10,765 nucleotides of DNA from JANMAT01 sp031359995 (GCA_031359995.1 JANMAT010000186.1:1-10765), one strand, 5' to 3'. Numbered from the stretch's first letter, positions 1 through 7,332 are shown. Numbers and translations: made by a program. Notes: generated by a model from the letters alone, not told the origin.

Positions 1-1140
1 CTCGTGGCCGCCGCCTGCGGTTCCAGCAGCAAGGGTGGTGCCGCTGACGGCCCCACCACGACGGCCAAGGCGGCGGGCGGCACGGCCACCACGGCGGCGG
101 GCGGCAAGCTCACCGAGGTGAAGCTGCAGCTCCAGTGGTTCGTCCAGGCCCAGTTCGCCGGCTACCTGGCCGCAGTCGACCAGGGCTACTACAAGGCCGA
201 AGGCCTCGACGTGAAGATCCTCGAGGGCGGCGTCGACATCATCCCTCAGAAGGTGCTGGCCGACGGCCAGGCCGACTTCGCCCTGGCGTGGGTGCCCAAG
301 GCCCTCGCCAGCCGTGAGGCGGGCGCCGACATCGTCAACGTCGGTCAGGTCTACCAGCGTTCGGGCACGCTGCAGGTGAGCTTCAAGGACAAGAACATCA
401 CCAAGCCCGCGGACTTCAAGGGCAAGAAGATCGGCAACTGGGGCTTCGGCAACGAGTACGAGATCTTCGCCGCGCTCGGCAAGGCCGGCCTCGACCCGGC
501 CAAGGACGTCACCCTCGTCCAGCAGCAGTTCGACATGAAGGCGCTGCTGTCGGGTGAGATCGACGCCGCCGAGGCCATGACCTACAACGAGTACGCCCAG
601 GTGCTCGAGGCCAAGAACGCGAAGACCGGCGCGCTCTACACGCCGGCCGACTTCAACGTCGTCAACTACAACGACGTCGGTGTGGGCATGCTGCAGGACG
701 CGGTGTGGGCCAACGGCAAGAAGCTGGCCAGCGACGCCGCCTACCAGGACACCACGACGAAGTTCCTGAAGGCATCGATGAAGGGCTGGATCTACTGCCG
801 CGACAACGCCCAGGCCTGTGCCGACCTCGTGGTCACCAAGGGCTCGAAGCTCGGCAAGAGCCACCAGCTGTGGCAGATGAACGAGGTCAACAAGCTCGTG
901 TGGCCGTCGCCCAAGGGTGTCGGCATCCTCGACCAGGCCGCCTGGGACAACACGGTGAAGATCGCCCAGGGCACCAAGAACGACAAGGGTGCGACCGTCA
1001 TCACCAAGCCGGCCGACGCGGCCGCCGCCACCATGACCTACGCCCAGAAGGCCGTCGACGCCCTGAAGGCCGAGAAGGTCGACACCGAGGGCGCCGGCTT
1101 CAAGCCGGCCACCGTCACCCTCGTGGAGGGCGGCGCCTGA
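1..1140 (+). CDS. ABC transporter substrate-binding lipoprotein, NMT1/THI5-like (5' partial)
   Basis: Extracytoplasmic solute receptor of an ABC importer. The frame is open from base 1 and its start lies upstream of the window. The first residues, LVAAACGSSS, look like the end of a lipoprotein signal peptide, with the lipid-modified Cys encoded at 16-18, followed by a low-complexity Ala/Gly/Thr linker. The mature domain starts near base 115 with KLQLQWFVQAQFAGYLAA, then a YYKAEGLDV segment and a GQADFALAW segment. This arrangement is typical of NMT1/THI5-like (SsuA/ThiY/RibY-type) receptors, whose known ligands include pyrimidine, thiamine or riboflavin precursors and also sulfonates. The QLQW..QAQFAGY signature favours the vitamin-precursor branch, but the ligand is inferred. 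Permease and ATPase genes are not visible and would lie upstream. The gene ends in TGA and converges on the SRPBCC gene across a strong hairpin. Confidence 0.9.
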   Translation, partial: LVAAACGSSSKGGAADGPTTTAKAAGGTATTAAGGKLTEVKLQLQWFVQAQFAGYLAAVDQGYYKAEGLDVKILEGGVDIIPQKVLADGQADFALAWVPKALASREAGADIVNVGQVYQRSGTLQVSFKDKNITKPADFKGKKIGNWGFGNEYEIFAALGKAGLDPAKDVTLVQQQFDMKALLSGEIDAAEAMTYNEYAQVLEAKNAKTGALYTPADFNVVNYNDVGVGMLQDAVWANGKKLASDAAYQDTTTKFLKASMKGWIYCRDNAQACADLVVTKGSKLGKSHQLWQMNEVNKLVWPSPKGVGILDQAAWDNTVKIAQGTKNDKGATVITKPADAAAATMTYAQKAVDALKAEKVDTEGAGFKPATVTLVEGGA

Positions 1141-1156
1141 CCGTCGAGCGGTGCAT

Positions 1157-1186
1157 CGATGGGCCGCCCTGCGGGGCGGCCCATCG
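1157..1186. terminator. Bidirectional terminator-like hairpin
   Basis: A perfect 13-bp inverted repeat (arms 1157-1169 and 1174-1186) flanks a TGCG tetraloop. It sits 16 bases after the stop of the substrate-binding protein gene and 3 bases beyond the stop of the convergent SRPBCC gene, so it could end both transcripts. No T tract follows on either strand, which is common for hairpins at gene ends in high-GC actinobacteria. Confidence 0.75.
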
Positions 1187-1189
1187 CGT

Positions 1190-1624
1190 TCAGCCCAGCA
1201 GGGTGGCGAGGCGGTCGAGGGTGGCGACCATCGCCTTCTTGTTCCGCTTCGGGGCGCCCATCAGGATCAATCCGATCTTGCTCTTCGACGTCGTCCAGTC
1301 GAACTGCTCGGTGACCTTGGTGGTGCCGTCGGCCTGTGGTTCGAGGACGTAGCGCCACACGTGGCCACCGAAGTGGCGCCAGGCGATGCGGCGCCCCTCC
1401 TCGAACTCGACCACCGTGTTGGTGATCTTGTAGCGCGCGCCCATCTTCATGTCCATGCCGAAGGTGGCGCCCAGGCTCAGCCGGGCGGGGGCCGAGTCGC
1501 GCGTGCCCTTCACCGTGCCCGAGCCGTCGATGTCCTTGTGGCGCGCCGGGTCGGCGAGGACCGCGAAGATGGTCTCGGCCGGTGCGTTGACGATGCGTTC
1601 TGCCGTTTCGATGCCACCGCTCAT
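1190..1624 (-). CDS. SRPBCC (START-like) domain protein
   Basis: A 144-residue single-domain protein. It opens with ETAERIVNAPAETIFAVLADP, the usual first strand and helix of the SRPBCC/polyketide cyclase/Bet v 1-like fold. Later segments FEEGRRIAWRHF and VTEQFDWT match the antiparallel sheet, and a C-terminal helix (about 125-143) closes the hydrophobic pocket. Members bind small hydrophobic ligands; no substrate can be assigned. The ATG at 1624 is preferred because AGGGGG, overlapping the TAG stop of the preceding gene, lies 7 bases upstream. The 11-base gap to that gene indicates co-transcription with the FAD oxidoreductase and epimerase. The frame stays open upstream, but that part is antisense to nothing and falls within the oxidoreductase gene in another frame. 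Confidence 0.85.
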   Translation of the reverse strand: MSGGIETAERIVNAPAETIFAVLADPARHKDIDGSGTVKGTRDSAPARLSLGATFGMDMKMGARYKITNTVVEFEEGRRIAWRHFGGHVWRYVLEPQADGTTKVTEQFDWTTSKSKIGLILMGAPKRNKKAMVATLDRLATLLG

Positions 1625-1635
1625 GGTGGTGCCCC

Positions 1636-2919
1636 CTACGTCGTTGCTGTGGTGGTGCGGGTGAGACGGGCGGCCGCCTCGCCGCACCGCCGCCCCGAGA
1701 AGAGCGCGCCCTGGATGGAGGGTGTGTCGCGATGGTCGCCGCACACGAAGCGGCCCTCGCCCAGGCTGACGCGCTGCTTGGGATGGAACGGCGGGTCGAC
1801 CGCGGGCTGCCCGTGCTCGATCACGTCGGTGCGCAGCACGCGCCACCGGTCGACCACCGGCCCCCACCACCCGCGCAGCTGGGTGCGGGCTGCGGTGTCG
1901 AGATCGCCGAGACCACTGGCGCCGCCGATGCCGGGCATCGCCGCGGCGATCAGGGCCTGTCCGGCGGGCGCGTACGACGGGGCGACGTTGCTCATCACGG
2001 CCACGTTGGCCACCGGGCCGGTGGCGCCGCCGTCGAGCACGACGGCCTTCGATCTCACCGGGGCCACCTCGGCCGCGAACCACACGCACGCCGCGCTCTT
2101 CGAGCCGACCGGGGGCAGCCCCAGCAGCCGACTGGCCGTCGGGCCTTCCGTCGCCACGATGACCGCGTCGGCCCGGATGGTGCGGTCGCCGTCCAGGCGC
2201 ACGTTGGTGCCCTCGAGCCCGAGGACGCGGGTCCCCAGGTGCAGGCGCTCGGTCGGCACGTGCGAGGCCAGCTGGGCGCTGAGCGCGCCCATGCCGCCGG
2301 CGGGCACGGCGGCGTCACCCTCGCTGAGCATGCGGAACACGACTTCGAGCATGCGGCTCGACGAGCGCAGCGTCGGATCGAGCTGGATGCCGCCGACGAG
2401 TGGTCGGAAGAAGCGTTCGATCATCGTGCTGGAGAAGCCGGCGCCGCGCAGCGCGCTCACCGCGGGCAGGTCGGGGCCGCGCAGCAGCGCGGGCACACTG
2501 CCGGCCGACAGGCGGCGGCGCCAGCGCAGCACCTTGGCCTTGTCGAGCAGCGAACCGATGGGAGCACGCGCCGACGGCCACAGGGAGCGCACGGGAGAGC
2601 GGAACGGATCGGCGACCACATGGCCCACCCCGTCGAGCCACACCAGCGCGCCCGGGTCGAACCGCTGCAGCTTCAACGCCGGTACGTCGAACTGGCGGTG
2701 CAGCTCGGGGTAGGCGGTGAGCAGCACCTGGAAGCCGCGGTCGAGGGTGAAGCCGTCGACGACGTCGCTGCGCACTCGCCCGCCCACACCGTCGCTCGCC
2801 TCGACCACGACCACGTCGCGGCCGGCGGTGAACAGCACCCGCGCCGCCGCCAGGCCGGCCATGCCGGCGCCGATGACGACGACGTCAGCCCGCTCGGGCA
2901 CCGCGCCCGTGCTGCTCAT
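1636..2919 (-). CDS. NAD(P)/FAD-dependent oxidoreductase, amine oxidase/protoporphyrinogen oxidase-like
   Basis: A 427-residue flavoprotein. The N-terminal Rossmann dinucleotide-binding motif GAGMAG is at residues 17-22, with the ribose-binding Glu at 40 (VVVVEAS) and the GGRVR motif at 46-50. This order defines the flavin amine oxidase/protoporphyrinogen oxidase/phytoene desaturase superfamily. Near the C terminus FVCGDHRDTPSIQGALFSG is the second FAD-contacting motif, where the Asp of GD binds the flavin and the segment ends in the usual SG(R)xxAE-like helix. The protein appears full length and lacks a signal peptide, so it is probably cytosolic. The ATG at 2919 lies 5 bases after the epimerase stop, with GAGGG just upstream. 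The substrate is unknown; family members oxidise or desaturate amines, carotenoids or porphyrinogens. A role linked to the neighbouring epimerase is inferred only from the operon. Confidence 0.9.
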   Translation of the reverse strand: MSSTGAVPERADVVVIGAGMAGLAAARVLFTAGRDVVVVEASDGVGGRVRSDVVDGFTLDRGFQVLLTAYPELHRQFDVPALKLQRFDPGALVWLDGVGHVVADPFRSPVRSLWPSARAPIGSLLDKAKVLRWRRRLSAGSVPALLRGPDLPAVSALRGAGFSSTMIERFFRPLVGGIQLDPTLRSSSRMLEVVFRMLSEGDAAVPAGGMGALSAQLASHVPTERLHLGTRVLGLEGTNVRLDGDRTIRADAVIVATEGPTASRLLGLPPVGSKSAACVWFAAEVAPVRSKAVVLDGGATGPVANVAVMSNVAPSYAPAGQALIAAAMPGIGGASGLGDLDTAARTQLRGWWGPVVDRWRVLRTDVIEHGQPAVDPPFHPKQRVSLGEGRFVCGDHRDTPSIQGALFSGRRCGEAAARLTRTTTATT

Positions 2920-2924
2920 GTCCC

Positions 2925-3830
2925 TCACGCGGCGCCGCGGTCGAGCGCGGCGCGCAGCGCGGCGTCGATGGTGTTGTGCTTGAACGTGAAGCCGCTGCCC
3001 TGCAGCTTCGACGGCAGCACCCGCTGCCCGGTGAACAACAGGTTCTCGGCCAGTTCGCCGCCGAGCAGCAGCTTCGGCCCGAAGGTGGGGATGGGCAGGA
3101 ACACGGGACGGCGCAACGCGCTGGCGAGCGCCTTGGTGAAGTCGGTGTTGGTCACCGGATTCGGCGCGGTCAGGTTCACGGGGCCGGAGACGTCGGCCTG
3201 CAGCAGGTGCAGGATGGCACCGACCTCGTCGACGATGGAGATCCAGCTCTGCCACTGGCGGCCATTGCCCATACGGCCACCGAGCCCCCACTTGAACAAG
3301 GGCAACTGCTTGCGCAGCGCACCACCGTCACGCGAGAGCACGATGCCCGTGCGCAGATGGGCGACGCGGATGCCGGCGTCCTCGGCCGGCTTGGTGGCCG
3401 CTTCCCACGCCACGCACAGATCGGCGAGGAAGCCCTCACCCGGCGCGCTGGCCTCGGTGAGCTCCTCGTCGCCGCGTGCGCCGTAGTACCCGATGGCCGA
3501 GCCCGAGAGCAGGACGCGCGGTGGGCGGCGCATGCCGGCCAGCGTGCGGGCCATCAGATCGGTGCCCTGGGTGCGGCTGGTGAGCAGCGTGCTCTTGTAG
3601 CTGTCGGTCCAGCGGTGGTCGCCGATGCCGGCGCCGGCCAGGTGCACCACGGCGTCCACGCCCTCGAGCGACTCGGCGTCGATCTGGCCCTTGGACGGGT
3701 CCCAGCTGATCTCGTCGGTGCCGCCGCTGCTCGTGCGGACGACCCGGATCGGCCGGTGCCCGGCGCGGCCGAGCGCCGCCACCAGGGCGGTGCCGATCAG
3801 CCCACTCGCTCCCGTGATCGCTACGTCCAT
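2925..3830 (-). CDS. TIGR01777 family epimerase (YfcH-like extended SDR)
   Basis: A 301-residue extended short-chain dehydrogenase/reductase-like protein. The NAD(P)-binding motif GASGLIG is at residues 7-13. Other family hallmarks are VVHLAGAGI (61-69), the SRTQGT segment (85-90), SGSAIGYYG (109-117, containing the conserved Tyr), and a DUF1731-type C-terminal region with FGPKLLLGGELAEN (250-263). Members are annotated as sugar-nucleotide epimerases, but the true substrate is mostly unknown; E. coli YfcH is the reference. The ATG at 3830 is supported by a strong AGGAGG at 3835-3840. It is the first gene of a tight operon with the FAD oxidoreductase (5-base gap) and SRPBCC protein. As I recall, a member of this family also lies in the M. 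tuberculosis dlaT-lipB-lipA region, so its presence within a few kb of lpd/E2 here may not be random. Confidence 0.92.
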   Translation of the reverse strand: MDVAITGASGLIGTALVAALGRAGHRPIRVVRTSSGGTDEISWDPSKGQIDAESLEGVDAVVHLAGAGIGDHRWTDSYKSTLLTSRTQGTDLMARTLAGMRRPPRVLLSGSAIGYYGARGDEELTEASAPGEGFLADLCVAWEAATKPAEDAGIRVAHLRTGIVLSRDGGALRKQLPLFKWGLGGRMGNGRQWQSWISIVDEVGAILHLLQADVSGPVNLTAPNPVTNTDFTKALASALRRPVFLPIPTFGPKLLLGGELAENLLFTGQRVLPSKLQGSGFTFKHNTIDAALRAALDRGAA

Positions 3831-3834
3831 GGCT

Positions 3835-3857
3835 CCTCCTCGAACCGCGACAAGTTA
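3835..3857 (-). promoter_or_regulatory. Candidate -10 box and ribosome binding site of the epimerase operon
   Basis: On the minus strand, TAACTT (3852-3857) fits the actinobacterial TANNNT -10 pattern. A consensus AGGAGG at 3835-3840 lies 4 bases from the ATG, so the 5' leader would be only about 15 bases. I see no convincing -35 at 16-18 bases spacing. The ribosome binding site is clear; the promoter is tentative. Confidence 0.4.
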
Positions 3858-3916
3858 GGCGAGTCAGGCCGCCAAGCGGGGACCGTGCCCCGTACGGTGA
3901 CGGGCGACACCAGTGC

Positions 3917-3935
3917 CGGTCACGCTGGGTGACCG
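3917..3935 (-). terminator. Hairpin after the KimA-like gene
   Basis: A 7-bp perfect inverted repeat (3917-3923 and 3929-3935) with a 5-base loop begins 11 bases beyond the permease stop codon (minus strand), before the promoter region of the downstream epimerase operon. It is a modest stem without a U tract. Its position is the main support for a terminator. Confidence 0.4.
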
Positions 3936-3946
3936 CTCACGAGGGA

Positions 3947-5803
3947 TCAGACGTCGGCGTCCATGTGGATCGGCACCGAGGTGACCACGGTGCCGGGCCG
4001 GTAGAGCAGGCGGGCCTTCAGGTTCAACGCCGACTGGTTGTGCAGCCACTGGGTGCCGACGCTGGTGACGGTCTCGGGGATGACCACGGTCACGAGCCCG
4101 TCGGGATAGCGCTGGTCGAGCTCGTCGAGGTACTTCAGCACCGGGCGGGCCAGCTCCCGGTACGGCGAGTAGATCGTGTGCAGCTCGATCGGGATCTTGT
4201 GGCGGTCCCACGCCTCGCTCATGGCTTCCTGCTCGTGCGGTTCGTGCACCACCGACACGGCCAGCAGCCGGTCGGGGGCGAGCGAGCGGGCGTACTGCAC
4301 CGCGTTGAGCACGCCCTTGGTGACGCCGCCCACGAGCACGACGACCGTGTGCGTGTGGCGCGGCGCCTTGTAGTCGTCGGGGACCTGCGCCGCGGCCCGC
4401 ACCCGCTTGTAGTGCTTGCCGACGGACCGGAAGGCCCACACCATCAGGGGGATCAGCGCCGCGGGGATCCAGGCCCCCTCGGTGAACTTGGAGACGACCA
4501 CGATGCCGGCGATGAGACCGGTGGTGACCGCGCCGATGGCGTTGATGGTCATGCCCGCCTGCCAGTGCGGTTCCTTCAGTCGGAGGTGGTGGCGCACCAT
4601 GCCGGCCTGCGACAGCGTGAACCCGGTGAACACGCCGAAGGCGTACAGGGGGATGAGCTTGGAGATGTCGCCGTTGAAGGCGATGATCAGCAGGCTGGCC
4701 ACCACGGCGAGGAAGATCACGCCGTTCGAGAACACGAGGCGGTCGCCGCGGTTGCCGAACTGGCGGGGCAGGAAACCGTCGCGGGCGATGATCGAGGAGA
4801 GCCGGGGGAAGTCGGCATAGGCGGTGTTGGCCGCGAGGATCAGGATCGAGAACGTGGCGATCATGGTCATCCAGAACATGAGGCCCTTGCCGTTGTAGAT
4901 GTACTGGGCCATGAGGCCAAGGCCGTTGCCGTCGCCCTCACCGCGGTAGGGCTTGAGGTGCGAGGCCAGCACCGACACACCGAAGAAGCACGAGCCGAGG
5001 ATGCAGCCCATCCACAGCAGCGTCACCGACGCGTTCTTCGCCTCGGGCTTGCGGAACGCGGGCACGCCGTTCGACACGGCTTCCACCCCCGACAGCGCCA
5101 CGGCACCCGACGAGAACGCCCGCAGCAGCATGTAGAGGCCGAGGCTCTTGCTGAGGTCGCGGACCTCCTTGGCGTTCTTGGACAGCAGCGAGTCGGGGAT
5201 CGGCCCGACGTGCTGCACGAAGATCCGGTAGAGCCCGGTGCAGATCAGGATGATCAGCATGAGGATGTAGAAGTACGTGGGCCCGGCGAAGAGCGAGCCC
5301 GACTCCTTCACGCCGCGCAGGTTCGCCACCGTCATGAGCAGCACGCACAGGAGGCAGACGGGCACCGTCCACTTCGAGTCGAACCCCGTGGCCGTCTTGA
5401 TGGCGAGCACGCCGCCGGCCACCGACACCGCCACGGTGAGGATGTAGTCGACGAGCAGCGACGAGCCCGCCACGAGCGATGGCATCACGCCGAGGTTCTC
5501 GCGGCTCACGATGTAGCTGCCGCCCCCCGACGGGTAGGCGTGGATCGTCTGCCGGTACGAGAGCACCACGATGGTCAGCAGCACGCAGACGATGATGGCG
5601 ATGGGCACGATGGGTCCCCACGCACGCTTGCCGACCTCGGCCTGGAGCAGCAGGACGACGAGGATCTCGTCGGTCGCGTACGCCGTGGACGAGATGGCGT
5701 CGGACGCGAAGACCGGGAGGGCGATGAGGCGGCTCAGTCGCTGGTGCTGCTCTTCGGCCGTGGCGATGGGCTTGCCGATGAGCAGCCGCTTCACGATGGA
5801 CAT
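3947..5803 (-). CDS. KimA/KUP-like APC-superfamily permease, probable K+ importer
   Basis: A 618-residue protein with about 12 hydrophobic segments (residues 25-460) and a soluble C-terminal domain (about 485-618). It resembles B. subtilis KimA (YdaO), a proton-coupled K+ symporter of similar length and layout, as I recall its sequence. Shared signatures include RLLIGKP near the N terminus, SDAISSTAYATDEIL (34-48), LSYRQTIHAYPSGGGSYIVS (81-100) and SLLVDYILTVAVS (115-127). Residues matching the KimA K+-binding site are D35, Y42, Y120, T123, S127, E241 and Y387; the site Thr230 of KimA aligns with Ser238. The C-terminal domain has an alpha/beta pattern (VVVLVGGVTKGVLNAV, LLAVSVVHE) like the cytosolic domain of KimA. 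General annotation would be APC family permease. The start at 5803 is chosen for homology and has no Shine-Dalgarno; a TANNNT box lies 7 bases upstream. Divergent trkA genes support a K+ role. Confidence 0.88.
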   Translation of the reverse strand: MSIVKRLLIGKPIATAEEQHQRLSRLIALPVFASDAISSTAYATDEILVVLLLQAEVGKRAWGPIVPIAIIVCVLLTIVVLSYRQTIHAYPSGGGSYIVSRENLGVMPSLVAGSSLLVDYILTVAVSVAGGVLAIKTATGFDSKWTVPVCLLCVLLMTVANLRGVKESGSLFAGPTYFYILMLIILICTGLYRIFVQHVGPIPDSLLSKNAKEVRDLSKSLGLYMLLRAFSSGAVALSGVEAVSNGVPAFRKPEAKNASVTLLWMGCILGSCFFGVSVLASHLKPYRGEGDGNGLGLMAQYIYNGKGLMFWMTMIATFSILILAANTAYADFPRLSSIIARDGFLPRQFGNRGDRLVFSNGVIFLAVVASLLIIAFNGDISKLIPLYAFGVFTGFTLSQAGMVRHHLRLKEPHWQAGMTINAIGAVTTGLIAGIVVVSKFTEGAWIPAALIPLMVWAFRSVGKHYKRVRAAAQVPDDYKAPRHTHTVVVLVGGVTKGVLNAVQYARSLAPDRLLAVSVVHEPHEQEAMSEAWDRHKIPIELHTIYSPYRELARPVLKYLDELDQRYPDGLVTVVIPETVTSVGTQWLHNQSALNLKARLLYRPGTVVTSVPIHMDADV

Positions 5804-5810
5804 CTGCGGC

Positions 5811-5816
5811 AAGCTA
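5811..5816 (-). promoter_or_regulatory. Candidate -10 box for a leaderless permease mRNA
   Basis: Minus-strand TAGCTT fits TANNNT and is separated from the permease ATG by exactly 7 bases (GCCGCAG). A transcription start at or next to the A of ATG would give a leaderless mRNA, which agrees with the absence of any Shine-Dalgarno there. No matching -35 is seen. Confidence 0.45.
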
Positions 5817-5874
5817 ACAGCGCATCGGGCGCGCGTGCTGCTCCCGCACGACGTGCGCCGACGGGGGCCGGGAC

Positions 5875-5904
5875 TAGGATGCCCCCGGTCCGACCCAGGA
5901 GAGG
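5875..5904 (+). promoter_or_regulatory. Candidate -10 box and ribosome binding site of the trkA pair
   Basis: TAGGAT at 5875-5880 fits a -10 element. AGGAGAGG at 5897-5904 is a strong ribosome binding site 7 bases before the GTG start at 5912, and it decides that start. No clear -35 is present. The two divergent transcripts share a 108-base intergenic region. Confidence 0.5.
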
Positions 5905-5911
5905 TTGCAAC

Positions 5912-6574
5912 GTGCACGTGGTTGTCGTGGGCTGTGGGCGAGTCGGTTCGTCCCTCGCGCTCAGCCTGACCCAGGGTGGACACTCGGTCGCGGTCATCGA
6001 CCGGCATCCCGAGGCGTTCCGACGCCTGGGTGCCGACTTCACGGGAACCACCGTGCAGGGGATCGGTTTCGACCGTGACCGCCTCGGCGAAGCCGGCATC
6101 GACCGTGCCGATGCGCTGGCCGCGGTCACCAGTGGTGACAACTCAAACATCGTGATCGCCCGCGTCGCCCGCGAGTCCTTCAGCGTCGAGCGGGTCGTCG
6201 CCCGGATCTACGATCCCCGGCGCGCCGCGATCTACCAGCGCCTGGGCATCGCCACGGTCGCCAGCGTGGCCTGGACCACCGAACGGGTCCTGCGCCGGAT
6301 CCTGCCCGACGAGGCCGGCGTGGAATGGGTCGACCCCAGCGCCAAGGTCATGATGGTGGAGCGGTCGATCCCGGCCGCGTGGGCGGGCCACCCGCTCGGC
6401 GACCTCGAGCGCGAGGGCCAGGTCCGGGTGGCCGTGCTCTCGCGCATGGGCGTCGGCCAGGTCCCCCAGCCCCAACTGGTCCTCCAGGAGGGTGACATCG
6501 CCTACCTCGCGGTCGGCGACGCCGCGCTCGCCGATCTCGACGCCCGCCTGGCCACCCGGCCGAGTGGCCACTGA
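5912..6574 (+). CDS. trkA: TrkA-family potassium uptake regulatory protein (first copy)
   Basis: A 220-residue single RCK unit. The N-terminal Rossmann domain (RCK_N, about 1-120) begins VHVVVVGCGRVGSS with GCGRVG at residues 7-12 and the NAD-ribose-binding Asp at 30 (VAVIDRH). The conserved AVTSGDNSNI segment follows. Residues about 130-220 form the RCK_C ligand-binding domain (VMMVERSIP to ...GDIAYLAVGD). Such proteins are cytosolic gating or regulatory subunits that bind NAD(H), ATP/ADP or c-di-AMP and control K+ transporters. The GTG start is fixed by the upstream AGGAGAGG; the frame remains open far upstream only as antisense of the permease. It is followed 30 bases later by a second trkA and is divergent from the KimA-like permease. 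It resembles one of the M. tuberculosis CeoB/CeoC pair in size and context. Confidence 0.93.
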   Translation: MHVVVVGCGRVGSSLALSLTQGGHSVAVIDRHPEAFRRLGADFTGTTVQGIGFDRDRLGEAGIDRADALAAVTSGDNSNIVIARVARESFSVERVVARIYDPRRAAIYQRLGIATVASVAWTTERVLRRILPDEAGVEWVDPSAKVMMVERSIPAAWAGHPLGDLEREGQVRVAVLSRMGVGQVPQPQLVLQEGDIAYLAVGDAALADLDARLATRPSGH

Positions 6575-6604
6575 TCCCTGCCGACCCTGCAAAAGGACGC
6601 GTGA

Positions 6605-7276
6605 ATGAAAGTCGTGATCGCCGGCGGTGGCAGCGTGGGACGCTTCATCGCCGAGCAGCTCGTGAGCGGTGACCACGAGGTCACCATCATCGACAACAAC
6701 GCCGCGGTGGTCCGACAGGCCGAGCGCAGCGGCGAGCCCCAGGGCGCCCGCTGGTTCCAGGCCGACGCCTGCGAGGTGGCCGCGCTGGCCGCCGCGGGCT
6801 GCACCGACGCCGACGTCGTCGCCGCCGTCACCGGCGACGACGAGGACAACCTGGTCACCGCGCTGCTGGCCAAGCAGGAGTTCGGCGTGCCGCGGGTGGT
6901 GGCCCGCGTCAACAGCCCCAAGAACGAGTGGATGTTCAACGAGATGTGGGGCGTCGACGTGGCCGTGTCGACCCCGCACCTCATCACCGCGCTCGTCCAG
7001 GAAGCCGTCAGCGTCGGGTCGTTCGTGCGGCTGCTCTCCTTCGAGGGGGGCAAGGCCCGCCTGGCCGAGGTGCGCCTGGCCGACACCTCGCCGGCCAACG
7101 ACAAGGAGATCATGGAGCTCGGTCTGCCCCGTGACTCTACGGTGGTGGCCATCCTGCGCGGTGACCGCGTGGTGGTGCCCCGTGGCGACACCGTGCTGCG
7201 TGCCGCCGACGAGGTGATCGTGCTCGTCACCGGGGAGAGCGAAGACCACGTCCGCACCATCTTGACGGGCCACTGA
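6605..7276 (+). CDS. trkA: TrkA-family potassium uptake regulatory protein (second copy)
   Basis: A 223-residue paralogue of the preceding gene. RCK_N begins MKVVIAGGGSVGRF with GGGSVG at residues 7-12 and Asp30 (VTIIDNN); AVTGDDEDNLV and RVVARVNSP are the usual later Rossmann segments. The C-terminal RCK_C domain spans about 135-220, ending RAADEVIVLVTGES. The ATG at 6605 is supported by AAAAGGA 7 bases upstream. With the first TrkA it probably forms a hetero-oligomeric RCK assembly, as suggested for paired single-unit RCK genes; this is inference. Both TrkA proteins end in Gly-His-stop. The stop codon of this gene lies in the first unit of a three-copy 18-base tandem repeat, giving two further in-frame TGA codons downstream. 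Confidence 0.93.
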   Translation: MKVVIAGGGSVGRFIAEQLVSGDHEVTIIDNNAAVVRQAERSGEPQGARWFQADACEVAALAAAGCTDADVVAAVTGDDEDNLVTALLAKQEFGVPRVVARVNSPKNEWMFNEMWGVDVAVSTPHLITALVQEAVSVGSFVRLLSFEGGKARLAEVRLADTSPANDKEIMELGLPRDSTVVAILRGDRVVVPRGDTVLRAADEVIVLVTGESEDHVRTILTGH

Positions 7277-7318
7277 GGCCTGACGGGGCACTGAGGCCCG
7301 ACCGGGCACTGAGCCCCG
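7265..7318 (+). repeat. Three 18-base tandem repeats carrying the trkA stop codon
   Basis: Imperfect copies lie at 7265-7282, 7283-7300 and 7301-7318. Each begins AC(G/C)GG and contains CACTGAG. Because 18 is a multiple of three, all copies keep the trkA frame and each reads Thr-Gly-His-stop, with TGA at 7274-7276, 7292-7294 and 7310-7312. Local tandem duplication of the gene end is the simplest explanation. Confidence 0.85.
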
Positions 7319-7332
7319 CGCCGAGCCGGCGC
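7318..7332. terminator. Hairpin between convergent trkA and OB-fold genes
   Basis: A 6-bp all-G/C perfect inverted repeat (7318-7323 and 7327-7332) with a 3-base loop directly abuts the stop codon of the minus-strand OB-fold gene and lies 41 bases after the trkA stop. Position between converging genes suggests termination in both directions. No U tract is present. Confidence 0.5.

Noticed and set aside
2920..3291. Extended N terminus of the FAD oxidoreductase
   Set aside because: The upstream part lies inside the epimerase gene in another frame. The flavoprotein motif begins about 11 residues after the ATG at 2919.
1151..3486. Long plus-strand open frames opposite the epimerase operon
   Set aside because: Composition is Arg/Ala/Pro-rich without motifs, and the minus strand encodes three recognisable proteins there.
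3929..5911. Long open frame on the plus strand running into the first trkA
   Set aside because: It is antisense to the permease, has a His/Arg/Gly-rich composition typical of a GC-rich shadow frame, and the trkA ribosome binding site at 5897-5904 fixes the real start.
5804..6007. Extended N terminus of the permease gene to 6007
   Set aside because: The extra residues have no family resemblance and would overlap the trkA coding region. KimA-like similarity begins at the ATG at 5803.
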